Source: an uncultured Cohaesibacter sp.
GTDB lineage: Bacteria; Pseudomonadota; Alphaproteobacteria; Rhizobiales; Cohaesibacteraceae
Assembly: GCF_963662805.1 (NCBI RefSeq)
Contig: NZ_OY759868.1
Span: 62,001-126,000, forward strand
Direction: 5' to 3'
Length of the DNA: 64,000 bases
Each line of letters opens with the position of its first letter. The first letter of the stretch is position 1. The translations under genes and the position numbers were made by a program. Below, in pieces: positions 44,816 through 53,586 of this stretch. The notes beneath the pieces are model-generated. The model had not been told where the DNA came from. It worked only from the letters and a program-made list of their open reading frames with translations, and ran no database searches.

Positions 44816-46498
44816 ATGGCCTTCAAAAATCTCCCAATCGTACACAAGATGCTCAGTGTCTTGGCTCTGCTGGGACTGGCATCTGCGGGCATAGCCTGGG
44901 TGTCATATGCGCAATTGACATCTCTCTCCCGAACCTTTTCTCAAGTCGGACTATCCGAAGAAGCAGCCCGCGAGGCGATGGATTTGCGCATCGACATCGT
45001 GGCCATTTCACGCATGACCTACCAGTTGGCAACCGAGCCGCAGGAAGCAAATTCCTACTACGCGCAAAACAAAAAGCGTGCAGACGAGATGCTCGGCAGA
45101 CTACCGAAACTTGAAACCGCAGCAAACAGCGAAGAGAAAAAGCAGCTTCAGGACATCAGAACATCGCTGACTTCCTATTTCTCCGTCATCGAAGACATGA
45201 TCCGGACGGCAGAAGGCAATCCCGACGACACCGCCGCAATCAAGTCTGCGCTTGACGCGGCACTGGAGGCACAGAAAGACGTCACCGCCAAGGTCAAGGT
45301 CTACAGCACCTATTCCGGCGAATTGATGGCCACCAAGCGCGCGAACTCCGCCGAACAGGCTGCTTTTGCTTCGCAGAGCATTCTGCTCACCGCCCTGCTT
45401 GCCATCGTGTTGACAACCGTGATTGCAGTGATCATCGCCAACTATGGCATTTCCCGCCCCATCGGACGGATTGTCGGTATTCTCAAATCTCTCGCAGAGG
45501 GATCCAATGTCGATGCCATCGAAGGAGCGGACCGTAAAGATGAAATCGGTCAATTGGCCAAGGCAGCCCAGTTCTTCAAGGAACAATCCGAAGAGAACCG
45601 TCGCATCACAGCAGAAAACGAATCCCAAAAGGCCCGAGCAGAAGAACAGCAACGCGCTCTGCTGCACAAGATGGCCAATGATTTCGAACAGTCTGTTGGC
45701 AGTATCGTGAACAGTGTTTCGTCCGCGTCAAGCCAGCTCGAAAGCTTTGCCAAAGAGATGTACGATAACGCCAACAAGACATCGATCCAATCCGATACGG
45801 TCGCAACCGCCTCTTTGGAAGCATCATCGAACGTCGAAACCGTTGCTGCCGCGACAGAAGAACTAACCGCATCCGTACAGGAAATTTCCTCACAGGTCGA
45901 TCAGTCCAACCAGATGTCTCAGGTAGCGGTCCGCGATGCAGATTCAGCAGCTGAGAAGGTCCACGGCCTGTCGTCGGCTGCCCAGAAGATCGGCGACATC
46001 GTCGAACTGATCAACGGCATCGCAGAACAGACGAACCTGCTCGCACTGAATGCCACCATTGAGGCAGCACGCGCTGGCGAGGCAGGCAAGGGATTTGCCG
46101 TTGTTGCGGCCGAAGTCAAGCAGCTGGCAGACCAGACCAGCAAGGCGACGACAGAAATCGCCAACCAGATCACGGAAATTCAGGGCTCGACCACGGATTC
46201 AGCCTCCGCGATCAATGGGGTTGCCGAGACCATCAACCAGATGAACCAGATTTCTGCCGCGGTCGCTGCCGCCGTTGAGGAACAGGCCGCTGCAACACGT
46301 GAAATCGCACGGAACGTTCAGCAGGCCGCGTCTGGCACGTCAGAAGTGACCAGCGCCATCGGTCTCGTCACCGACGCTGCGAGCGATTCCAGCCGAACAG
46401 CCAATCAGGTGCTCGAAGCAGCCGGAGAGCTCGCCACTCAGTCCGACAGCCTGCAAAAGCAGTTGGAGAAATTCCTCTCCACCATTCGCGCAGCCTGA
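44816..46498 (+). CDS. Methyl-accepting chemotaxis protein
   Basis: A 560-residue transmembrane chemoreceptor. An N-terminal membrane span (about 11-30), a helical periplasmic sensor of roughly 155 residues, and a second span (SILLTALLAIVLTTVIAVII) are followed by HAMP (ISRPIGRIVGILKSLAEG) and the cytoplasmic signalling bundle. The hairpin tip IAEQTNLLALNATIEAARAG contacts CheA and CheW. The ATG at 44816 has GAGGT six bases upstream. No C-terminal CheR pentapeptide is present. It stands alone, without other che genes nearby, and is ended by a strong terminator. Confidence 0.93.
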   Translation: MAFKNLPIVHKMLSVLALLGLASAGIAWVSYAQLTSLSRTFSQVGLSEEAAREAMDLRIDIVAISRMTYQLATEPQEANSYYAQNKKRADEMLGRLPKLETAANSEEKKQLQDIRTSLTSYFSVIEDMIRTAEGNPDDTAAIKSALDAALEAQKDVTAKVKVYSTYSGELMATKRANSAEQAAFASQSILLTALLAIVLTTVIAVIIANYGISRPIGRIVGILKSLAEGSNVDAIEGADRKDEIGQLAKAAQFFKEQSEENRRITAENESQKARAEEQQRALLHKMANDFEQSVGSIVNSVSSASSQLESFAKEMYDNANKTSIQSDTVATASLEASSNVETVAAATEELTASVQEISSQVDQSNQMSQVAVRDADSAAEKVHGLSSAAQKIGDIVELINGIAEQTNLLALNATIEAARAGEAGKGFAVVAAEVKQLADQTSKATTEIANQITEIQGSTTDSASAINGVAETINQMNQISAAVAAAVEEQAAATREIARNVQQAASGTSEVTSAIGLVTDAASDSSRTANQVLEAAGELATQSDSLQKQLEKFLSTIRAA

Positions 46499-46544
46499 TC
46501 GCACAAAAGGTGCACGTCGAGCGCCTGTACAAGGGAACGTTACC

Positions 46545-46580
46545 AAGGGAGCGGATCATCAGGATCCGCTCCCTTTGCTT
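46545..46580 (+). terminator. Terminator of the chemoreceptor gene
   Basis: Thirteen-bp perfect stem AAGGGAGCGGATC (46545-46557) with GATCCGCTCCCTT (46563-46575), five-base loop, followed by a T-rich tail. Confidence 0.85.
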
Positions 46581-46787
46581 TCTTCGGCACGAGCAGAGCG
46601 CTTGACACAAGCGCACCCAACGGCCTATATCCTCGCCAAGGTTGCAGACACCTGCCGCTCGCGAGGCCTTCGGGCCATGGTGAAGTCTGAGATCCGATCA
46701 CACACAGTCAGCCCCACATGCATTTCATGCGGGTGGCAATGCGAGCCCCATCTAAGACACCGAAATGCGTAGATATTGGAGGCTGAG

Positions 46788-48200
46788 ATGTCATCGGACA
46801 GCTCTCGCAACAATCTCTCTGCATCCAACAGCTTCACGGACGCCCCGCTTGGCGCCCTATTTGCCAGAACGGCCATGCCTGCCATCTTCGTGATGAGCAT
46901 GAACGGACTTCTGTCTGTCGTGGATGCACTCTTTCTCGGACTTTACGTCGGCGCAGACGCTCTCGCGGCGGTCACGCTGATGTTTCCCATACAGATGCTC
47001 ATCATCGCCCTGACGACTCTTGTCTCGAGTGGCATGTCGAGCCTGCTCGCCCGTCACCTCGGGGCAAAGAGGATCAACGAGGCGCAGGCCCTCTTTGCCG
47101 GAGCGCACGGACTTGCTCTCCTGATCAGCCTGCTGTTCATCGCCGCGTTCCTCATCTGGGGTGAGACCATCACCCTGACCCTTGCAGGCGGCTCACCCAG
47201 ATTGGCCGCTCTCGGGATCGTCTATCTCAGGATCATGGCCTTTACCTCGCCGCTGTTCTTCATGCTCTCGCTCCATTCGGACGGATTGCGCAATGAAGGG
47301 CAGGCAGCCCTGATGGCCGCGATCAGCCTCTTTGTCTCACTCGCCAACATCGCGTTGAATTATTTGTTCATCGCCCTTCTCAACATGGGGGTGGCGGGGT
47401 CCGCCTATGGCACGGCGCTGGCACAGGCTCTGGCGTTCGTGATTGTCATGATCTACCGTCAACGAGGCCGAACGGTGCTGAAACCAAGTTGCCTTTGGCA
47501 GCATGCCCCCTTCACCGCATGGCGACAGATGCTGGCTCTCGGCGCGCCGCAAAGCCTCAATTTTCTCGGCATGGCGCTCGTCTCGACAGCGATCATCGCA
47601 TCGCTGCAGATGACAAGGACGCCTCATTACGCCGAGACGATCACCGCCTATGGCATCATCACCCGCATCTTGACCTTTGCCTTCCTGCCGCTGATGGGAT
47701 TGGCCCTCGCCTTTCAGTCGATCATCGGCAACAATTTCGGGGCAGCCCATTGGCACAGATCCAACGCGGGTCTGCGCATCGGCCTGATGCTATCACTAAG
47801 CTATTGCCTCCTCATCGAGGTCTTGCTGATCGGCTTTGCCGCTCCCATCGGCGCCCTCTTCGTTGATGACGCACAGATCGTTGCGGAAGTGGTCCGGATC
47901 ATCCCAATCATGACGGCGATGTATTTCCTGTCCGGCCCCTTGCTGATCACGTCAAGTTACTTTCAGGCCATCGGAGATGCTCCGAATGCGGCAATCCTTG
48001 GCCTCTCGAAGGCCTATCTGTTCCTGTTGCCTATGATCTTCCTGTTGCCGCTCCGCTTCGGAGAGACCGGCATCTGGCTGGCAAGCCCCCTCGCCGAGAT
48101 CATGTTGCTGACATCCGCAGTCCTTGTCTTGGCAGGCACGGCCCGCAGCAGGGGCCACAAATGGGGCCTGTTCATTTCACACGAGGAAACAAACCCATGA
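46788..48200 (+). CDS. MATE family multidrug/cation efflux transporter
   Basis: A 470-residue protein with twelve predicted membrane segments in two halves, as in MATE (NorM/DinF-like) exporters driven by Na+ or H+. The first half begins with FVMSMNGLLSVVDALFLGLYVG and SGMSSLLARHLGAK. The second half contains AFQSIIGNNFGAAHWHR. The ATG at 46788 has GGAGG six bases upstream. Its stop overlaps the start of the glyoxalase-like gene as ATGA, so the two are translationally coupled. Confidence 0.9.
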   Translation: MSSDSSRNNLSASNSFTDAPLGALFARTAMPAIFVMSMNGLLSVVDALFLGLYVGADALAAVTLMFPIQMLIIALTTLVSSGMSSLLARHLGAKRINEAQALFAGAHGLALLISLLFIAAFLIWGETITLTLAGGSPRLAALGIVYLRIMAFTSPLFFMLSLHSDGLRNEGQAALMAAISLFVSLANIALNYLFIALLNMGVAGSAYGTALAQALAFVIVMIYRQRGRTVLKPSCLWQHAPFTAWRQMLALGAPQSLNFLGMALVSTAIIASLQMTRTPHYAETITAYGIITRILTFAFLPLMGLALAFQSIIGNNFGAAHWHRSNAGLRIGLMLSLSYCLLIEVLLIGFAAPIGALFVDDAQIVAEVVRIIPIMTAMYFLSGPLLITSSYFQAIGDAPNAAILGLSKAYLFLLPMIFLLPLRFGETGIWLASPLAEIMLLTSAVLVLAGTARSRGHKWGLFISHEETNP

Positions 48201-48626
48201 GCAGCAAACCGAAAAGTGCTGAAGACGCCAAAAAACAGGCCAAGCTCCTGCGCGAGAAGCTGAAGAGCGAAGGCATGGAGATCTCGCACAGCAAGGCGCT
48301 GGAGCTCGTCGCCCAGCAACATGGCTATCGTGACTGGAACACCCTGTTTGCCAGCTTTGGCAACCGGGCAGCACGCGAGTGGCAGGTGGGAGACCGGACG
48401 TCCGGCCTCTATCTCGCCCAGCCCTTCAAGGCAGAGATCATAGCCGTCAGCCGTCTCACAGATGGCCGCTACAAGTTGACCTTCCAGTTCGACGAACCCC
48501 GTCGACGTGATCACCTTCGAGGGCATGAGCAACTGGCGCAAACGCACCACCCAGACTGTCGGACCAGACGGGACGACACAGGAGAAGACCTCTGACGGCA
48601 GGCCCCACATGATACTGGACCTGTAG
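48197..48626 (+). pseudogene. Glyoxalase-superfamily small protein, frameshifted
   Basis: The N-terminal 100 residues (AKLLREKLKSEGMEISHSKA, LELVAQQHGYRDWNTL) match the short proteins annotated as glyoxalase-related. In the frame as written the protein turns into an Arg/His-rich tail ending at 48595. If one C is dropped from the CCCC at 48497-48500, the frame continues as EPVDVITFEGMSNWRKR to a natural end in HMILDL and a stop at 48624-48626, giving 142 residues. The single extra base is therefore a sequencing error or a recent frameshift. It is coupled to the MATE gene by an ATGA overlap. Function unknown. Confidence 0.75.
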
Positions 48627-48656
48627 CCATCGGTGATCAGCGCCATTTTGCCAGTC

Positions 48657-49403
48657 TCAGAGTTCGGGCAGCATGGCGCTCAATTTGTAAAGAGTTGTGA
48701 TGGTGGAGGCATCGGCCACCCCATCCACTCTTTCGGGCCGGAAATGCATCTGGAAGGCCTTTACGACCATCTCGGTCTGGGTGTCGAACACACCGGTGAT
48801 ATCGATCTTGTAACCATAGACCCCGAGCATGGACTGCAGCGCCTGCACTGGCTGGCCTTCGTCACCAAGCTGGAAGAAGCGACCACCAGCGACATTTTCT
48901 GGCTCGACCCAATGCCCGACCCCGGCACTGGCAAGCAGCTTCCACGGGAACTTGGGGCCCGGATCAATCTTGCGCCCCGGAGCCACGTCTGAGTGGGCCA
49001 GAACCCGATGGGGCGGAATGCCGTGACGGGCCATCAGCTCTTTTGACAGCATGGTCAGGGTCATCATCTGCTCTTCGGTGAAATCCTCGACACCGGTGTT
49101 GGCGATCTCGATGCCGATGGAGCAGCTGTTGATGTCGCTCTCGCCGCGCCAGAAGGACACCCCGGCATGCCACGCCCGCTCGGCCTCGTCGACGAGCTGA
49201 ACCAGCGATCCGTCCCGATTGAGGAAATAGTGCGAGGAAACCTTGCTCTCCGGATTGCAGAGCCAGTCGAGGGCGCGATCGTCGTCCTCAAGAGCGGTGT
49301 AATGCATGATCAGCATGTCCACGGCGCGCCCGTTCTTGCGTTCCTCGAAGTTGGGAGAGGGCTTGACCTCGCAAGGGCAACTTGTCTGTGGTTCAGACAG
49401 CAT
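48657..49403 (-). CDS. N-acetylmuramoyl-L-alanine amidase, AmiD type
   Basis: A 248-residue zinc amidase that cleaves the bond between MurNAc and L-Ala in muropeptides. The Amidase_2 domain has MLIMHYTALEDD (first zinc His), HYFLNRDGSLVQLVDEAERA, NSCSIGIEIAN and HSDVAPGRKIDPGPKF (zinc His and catalytic region). A C-terminal peptidoglycan-binding domain (QALQSMLGVYGYKIDITGVFD) follows. No clear signal peptide is seen, so cytoplasmic AmpD-like recycling is possible. It precedes no AmpR/beta-lactamase gene here. Confidence 0.9.
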   Translation of the reverse strand: MLSEPQTSCPCEVKPSPNFEERKNGRAVDMLIMHYTALEDDDRALDWLCNPESKVSSHYFLNRDGSLVQLVDEAERAWHAGVSFWRGESDINSCSIGIEIANTGVEDFTEEQMMTLTMLSKELMARHGIPPHRVLAHSDVAPGRKIDPGPKFPWKLLASAGVGHWVEPENVAGGRFFQLGDEGQPVQALQSMLGVYGYKIDITGVFDTQTEMVVKAFQMHFRPERVDGVADASTITTLYKLSAMLPEL

Positions 49404-49451
49404 GTCTTCACTCCAATCAAAAGCGAAAAGATTGCCGGAGCAATCGAACGG

Positions 49452-50162
49452 TCAGCGCAAGCCGCGCTCCAGAACGATCTGCCCCCAGGCATTGTTGATG
49501 GTCGCCAGCTTCTCGGTCGCGATCCGCACGAATTCTTCCGGCACGCCGCGCGCGATCAGGCTGTCAGGGTGATTTTCCCGCACCAGTTTGCGGTAGTGTG
49601 ACTTGATTTCGTCATCGCTCATCGACCGGTCGGCCTCGAGCACAGTATAGGGATCCTGCTCGTCCGACTTGACGTGGATCATCACGAGACGCTCAAAACA
49701 GCGATCTGGGATACCGAAGATCGCCGCGACATTCTCCAGATAGAGCATTTCGCGAGAATGCATGACCCCATCCGCTCCGGCGATCATGAACAGCCCGTCC
49801 ATGATGTCGTTGAGCGCCTCGGGTTCGTCCTTGTAGAGATTGGCAATCTGGTTGGCATAGGCCTCGTAACCGGCCACATCCTGCTTGGCGAGATTGAACA
49901 TCCGGGTCACGTTACGCTCTTCACCGGACGGCACATCGAACAGACGCTGGAAGACATTGATCTCGTCCTGCGTCACCACTCCGTCTGCCTTGGCCATCTT
50001 GGCCGAGAGGGCAATCATCGCGACCGTGAAGGTGATCTGCTTGCGATCAACCCCACTGCCGATGCCGCGCACAGCGGACGAGACCTTTTCGACAATGGCA
50101 GTGATGGCTTCACTCTGCCGTATCTCATCGATAAGACTGCCGATCTGGCTCCAGATGCTCAT
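49452..50162 (-). CDS. DjlA-like co-chaperone: TerB domain plus J domain
   Basis: A 236-residue protein. The N-terminal part is a TerB-like helical domain (IALSAKMAKADGVVTQDEINVF; FMIAGADGVMHSREMLYL). The C-terminal J domain runs from DPYTVLEADRSMSDDEIKSHY to the HPD motif in VRENHPDSLI, which stimulates DnaK ATPase. Unlike E. coli DjlA there is no N-terminal membrane span in the chosen start (ATG 50162). An upstream extension of the frame is not family-like. Confidence 0.88.
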   Translation of the reverse strand: MSIWSQIGSLIDEIRQSEAITAIVEKVSSAVRGIGSGVDRKQITFTVAMIALSAKMAKADGVVTQDEINVFQRLFDVPSGEERNVTRMFNLAKQDVAGYEAYANQIANLYKDEPEALNDIMDGLFMIAGADGVMHSREMLYLENVAAIFGIPDRCFERLVMIHVKSDEQDPYTVLEADRSMSDDEIKSHYRKLVRENHPDSLIARGVPEEFVRIATEKLATINNAWGQIVLERGLR

Positions 50163-50301
50163 ATCAAACGCTGCCCACTCATTTCGCTCAAGCGGTCTCA
50201 ATCTAGGTGAGTCCGACCCGTATTGCGAGTAGGGAGAACGAAAAATGAACCGCCTTTTAGGCCCATTGATCGAAAATTTCTCTAAATTGGAGTGAGTTGA
50301 C

Positions 50302-51000
50302 CTACTGACAGGACCGCCAGAGGCCGCGCCTGCCATGACTGCCGTGATCGAGATGGATGTGATCCTGATGATATTTGTCACCACCCGGACCGATCACGGT
50401 AGTGAAATATTTGCAGGCCTCGCGATTGAACGCACGCATGAAGCGCCCCTTTCTGCCATAGGACGACCAGTCGTCATCGACCGTGAGCACCGTTCCGTCA
50501 GACAGGGTCAGCGCACTGATGTCGATGGCATTGGCTTTGCCATGCTCCGACAGCTTGGCGCCACGCTTGCTGTTGCGCGTTCGGCAAGAATAGGACGCCG
50601 CAACCCGGATGCCGGTTACCTGCTCGCCCATGTAGGATTGGGCCAGTGGCTGCACCTTGTCATTGAAGAATCGATTGAGCTGGGAAATCACCACGCAATT
50701 GACCGTGGCCTCGCGACTGAGCTCAACGGGCTGGTTTCCGGCGATCGTAGACAGCAAAAATGGAGCAGGATGTCCACAACCACCACGATCATCAATCGGC
50801 GGCAGGGCAACAGCCGGATTTTGCCCGGTCTCAACGATTGGACAGAAATCGTTTGAGATGGCAGGATCCGGCAGAATTGCCTCGCGCTGAAGCTGCTCTT
50901 GATCCATGTCGTCGCCACCGATGAATCCTGCGCAGCCAGCAAGCAATGACGCGACCGCAAGCAGCGTCAATTGACTCATTGTTAAGCTCCAGTTTCTCAT
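50302..51000 (-). CDS. Extensin-like family lipoprotein
   Basis: About 232 residues with a lipoprotein signal (LLAVASLLAGC), then the extensin-like C-terminal domain common in Rhizobiales: NDFCPIVETG, GCGHPAPF, VAASYSCRTRN, LSEHGKANAIDISAL and HQDHIHLDHG. The histidines and aspartate recall D,D-peptidases of the M15 type, so a role in envelope peptidoglycan is plausible but inferred. Starts at 51030, 51000 or 50976 are possible; the last has the best-spaced GGAG but lacks positive charge in the signal. Confidence 0.85.
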   Translation of the reverse strand: MRNWSLTMSQLTLLAVASLLAGCAGFIGGDDMDQEQLQREAILPDPAISNDFCPIVETGQNPAVALPPIDDRGGCGHPAPFLLSTIAGNQPVELSREATVNCVVISQLNRFFNDKVQPLAQSYMGEQVTGIRVAASYSCRTRNSKRGAKLSEHGKANAIDISALTLSDGTVLTVDDDWSSYGRKGRFMRAFNREACKYFTTVIGPGGDKYHQDHIHLDHGSHGRRGLWRSCQ

Positions 51001-51052
51001 CCGTCCGGTTCCTGCTTGCAGCCTGTTCATTTAGGGCGCATCCTGAACCGAA

Positions 51053-52372
51053 ATGGTAAACAAAGGGAAAGTCGTGACGAAAACTTGCAAAACGCCCGAC
51101 CGTGTCGCCCCGATCAGCCTTCTGGAAACCCGCAAGCGCATCAACGCTGGCGAGCTTTCACCAAGGGATGCTGTCAGCCAGTGCCTTGACCGCATCCAAC
51201 AGTTTGACGGGGACATCCATGCCTTTACCTCTCTCAACGGTCATGCCCTTGATCAGGTTCCAGAGCTAAATACTCCACTGGGAGGAATTGCCTTTGCGGT
51301 GAAGGATGTTTTCGAGACAGCCGATCTGCCGACCGAGTATAATTCCCCGATCTATCGCGGCCATGAGGCCAAACGAGATGCCACCATCGTGGCTCAGGGG
51401 CGCGACGCCGGCGCGACCCTCATCGGCAAGTCAGTAACCACCGAATTTGCCTTCTTCCATCCCGGCAACACGCGCAATCCTTACAATCTCGATCACACGC
51501 CGGGTGGCTCCTCTTCCGGATCTGCCGCAGCGGTGGCCGCAGGAATGGCTCATCTGGGGATCGGCACACAGACCGGAGGCTCGACCATTCGCCCGGCGGC
51601 CTACTGCGGCGTCACCGGCTACAAGCCAAGCACGGGCCTCCTCCCCAAGGTTGGCCTGAAGGACTTTTCCTGGACCCTCGACACGGTCGGCCTTTTCACC
51701 GCCACCGTCGCGGACGTTGCCTACGCGGCCTCGGCCCTTACCGGTCGCAACCTTGCCATCAATGTCGATGAGAATATCGCCAACCCGCGCATCGGCATTG
51801 CCCGAAGCCACAGCTGGCAGGATGCCGACCCGGAATATCGCCACAAGTTTGACGACCTGATGGCGAGCCTCAAGAGCTGGGGTGCCGAACTGGTCGAGAT
51901 CGAGCCGAGCGACGACTATATCGCAGCCTTCCATGCCCACCAGATCATTCAGGACTATGAGGGGCGGCAATCACTGGCGTGGGAATATACCAATCACTCC
52001 GAGCTGCTCAGCCCCTTGTTGCAGCAGACCCTCGATTTTGCCCTGACCATCACGCCATCCGACTATGACGAGGCGAAAATCTCTGCTGGAATCGCCAACG
52101 CGGAAATCGAGGATCATTTCGAAGACCTCGACATCATCTTGTCACTATCGGCCCCTGGCCCTGCTCCGCGCGGTCTCGAGTCGACCGGGTCTTCGATTTT
52201 CAATCGCGTCTGGACCCTATTCGGGCTGCCTTGCCTCAATGTTCCGGGATTGATGAACGACAACGGCCTGCCTCTCGGCGTTCAGGTCATCGGCCCCCAT
52301 CGGGCTGATCGCGACACGCTGCAACATGCCCACTGGCTCGAAGGGGCCATCAAGCGCCACCTCAGCCAGTAA
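51053..52372 (+). CDS. Amidase signature family enzyme
   Basis: A 439-residue amidase with the Ser-cisSer-Lys triad visible: Lys in GIAFAVKDVF, the cis serine in TPGGSSSGSAAAVAAG and the nucleophile in GTQTGGSTIRPAAY. It resembles GatA but is shorter and stands alone without gatB or gatC, so it more likely hydrolyses a small amide. An in-frame GTG at 51074 with AGGGA five bases upstream may be the true start. It converges with the AlkD-like gene. Confidence 0.88.
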   Translation: MVNKGKVVTKTCKTPDRVAPISLLETRKRINAGELSPRDAVSQCLDRIQQFDGDIHAFTSLNGHALDQVPELNTPLGGIAFAVKDVFETADLPTEYNSPIYRGHEAKRDATIVAQGRDAGATLIGKSVTTEFAFFHPGNTRNPYNLDHTPGGSSSGSAAAVAAGMAHLGIGTQTGGSTIRPAAYCGVTGYKPSTGLLPKVGLKDFSWTLDTVGLFTATVADVAYAASALTGRNLAINVDENIANPRIGIARSHSWQDADPEYRHKFDDLMASLKSWGAELVEIEPSDDYIAAFHAHQIIQDYEGRQSLAWEYTNHSELLSPLLQQTLDFALTITPSDYDEAKISAGIANAEIEDHFEDLDIILSLSAPGPAPRGLESTGSSIFNRVWTLFGLPCLNVPGLMNDNGLPLGVQVIGPHRADRDTLQHAHWLEGAIKRHLSQ

Positions 52373-52382
52373 CCGACAGCGC

Positions 52383-53150
52383 TCAGCTTTTCTCTCGGCC
52401 CGCCTTGCGCTTCGCCTTCAGCACCTGCTTGGTTTTTGCAGGCAGCTTCTCTGTTGCCGCCTGCCAGGCCGCAGGTGCCAGCACGCCCACATGGCGATCC
52501 AGAAAATGCACCGCCTCTTCGGGCCAGACATGATAGGCCTCGCGCAGCGTCCAGCCCACAGCCTTCTGAACATAATAGTCAGGATCCCCAAGACGGCACT
52601 CGACCAAACGGAACACCAGTTCCGGCTCCGGAAAGCTCTCCCTCAAGCGCGAGTAAAACAACAGCGCCACCAGCGACTGCCGTCGCTCCCACGGCTGTTC
52701 ACTGACATTCCATCGTTCCAGCGTCGGTGCCGTATGGTCGGGGATGCGCTCATTGAGATGGGACAGCACATCAGACAGCGTATCGGACTGGTCCCAGCAA
52801 TTGACACTGGCAACCCACGGCACGAGCTGATCCCAGAGCCATACGGGATCGATTGTTCTGTTTGGCCTCTCGACAAAGAAAGCAGCCTGCATCTTCGCCT
52901 CGTGATAGTTTGCCGCGTTCCAGACATGGGTCCAGATCGGCAGTTGTTCTTCAAAATCGAGATGGGAAAAGCTGTACCCGACCTTCAACCGCGCCCGCTG
53001 CTGCGGCACCGAGAGGCCGATCATGGCCATGGGTGTCTTCATGCAAAAGGCTCGTTCAGCGGCCTTGTGTGGCGAGATTGACTGGCCTTCCGCGAGTAGA
53101 GCTGCTTCGATTTCCGTGAGCGCTTCTTGACAGATTTGTGAATGCTGCAT
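52383..53150 (-). CDS. DNA alkylation repair protein, AlkD-like
   Basis: A 255-residue all-helical HEAT-repeat protein similar to AlkC/AlkD DNA glycosylases, which remove alkylated purines. The VNCWDQSD segment, ERRQSLVALLFY and YYVQKAVGWTLREAYHVWP are typical of the family. Activity is inferred from the family only. Confidence 0.85.
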   Translation of the reverse strand: MQHSQICQEALTEIEAALLAEGQSISPHKAAERAFCMKTPMAMIGLSVPQQRARLKVGYSFSHLDFEEQLPIWTHVWNAANYHEAKMQAAFFVERPNRTIDPVWLWDQLVPWVASVNCWDQSDTLSDVLSHLNERIPDHTAPTLERWNVSEQPWERRQSLVALLFYSRLRESFPEPELVFRLVECRLGDPDYYVQKAVGWTLREAYHVWPEEAVHFLDRHVGVLAPAAWQAATEKLPAKTKQVLKAKRKAGREKS

Positions 53151-53349
53151 TGCAATATATCTCGCTTATCCCCCATTTTTCTGTCTTCGAATTGTCGCAC
53201 GCCAAGCCAAGGAGAGACAAGGGTTTAAGTGATATTTCGCATATGAAATACCGCTTTTATTCGCACCGCACCATGTTTTTCTCTTCTCCAATTTTTGAAG
53301 TTGCCGTAGACTTTTTTCTTGTGAAGGAAAGGCTAGGAGGAGCAATCAC

Positions 53350-53427
53350 ATGATCAGATCTTTGAATATCATGTTTGTATGTGCAGCCTTTGCATTCGTT
53401 GCAGCGGTCGTCGTTGGCATTATTTAG
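53350..53427 (+). CDS. 25-residue single-span membrane peptide
   Basis: A tiny gene with a near-consensus ribosome binding site (AGGAGGA, eight bases before the ATG). The product starts MIRSLN and then consists almost wholly of hydrophobic residues (FVCAAFAFVAAVVVGII), enough for one membrane span. It is followed by a strong terminator at 53517-53542. Small bitopic peptides of this kind often regulate transporters or envelope complexes. No family is recognised. Confidence 0.55.
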   Translation: MIRSLNIMFVCAAFAFVAAVVVGII

Positions 53428-53516
53428 GAGGAGATGCCAGCAACGGTTGGCAGACAGCATTGAGCTGTCAAACAAACCCTTGAAAAGACACTTGATTCCT
53501 CAGTTCTGAAGAATCA

Positions 53517-53542
53517 AAAAACCGGGAGTGATCCCGGTTTTT
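53517..53542. terminator. Bidirectional terminator between the small peptide gene and metH
   Basis: AAAAACCGGGA (53517-53527) pairs with TCCCGGTTTTT (53532-53542) around GTGA. T runs occur on both strands, so it can end metH (minus) and the small peptide transcript (plus). Confidence 0.85.
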
Positions 53543-53586
53543 TCTTTGCGAATACTTGTTTTCCTTTAAGACTTACGTCTAAGACA

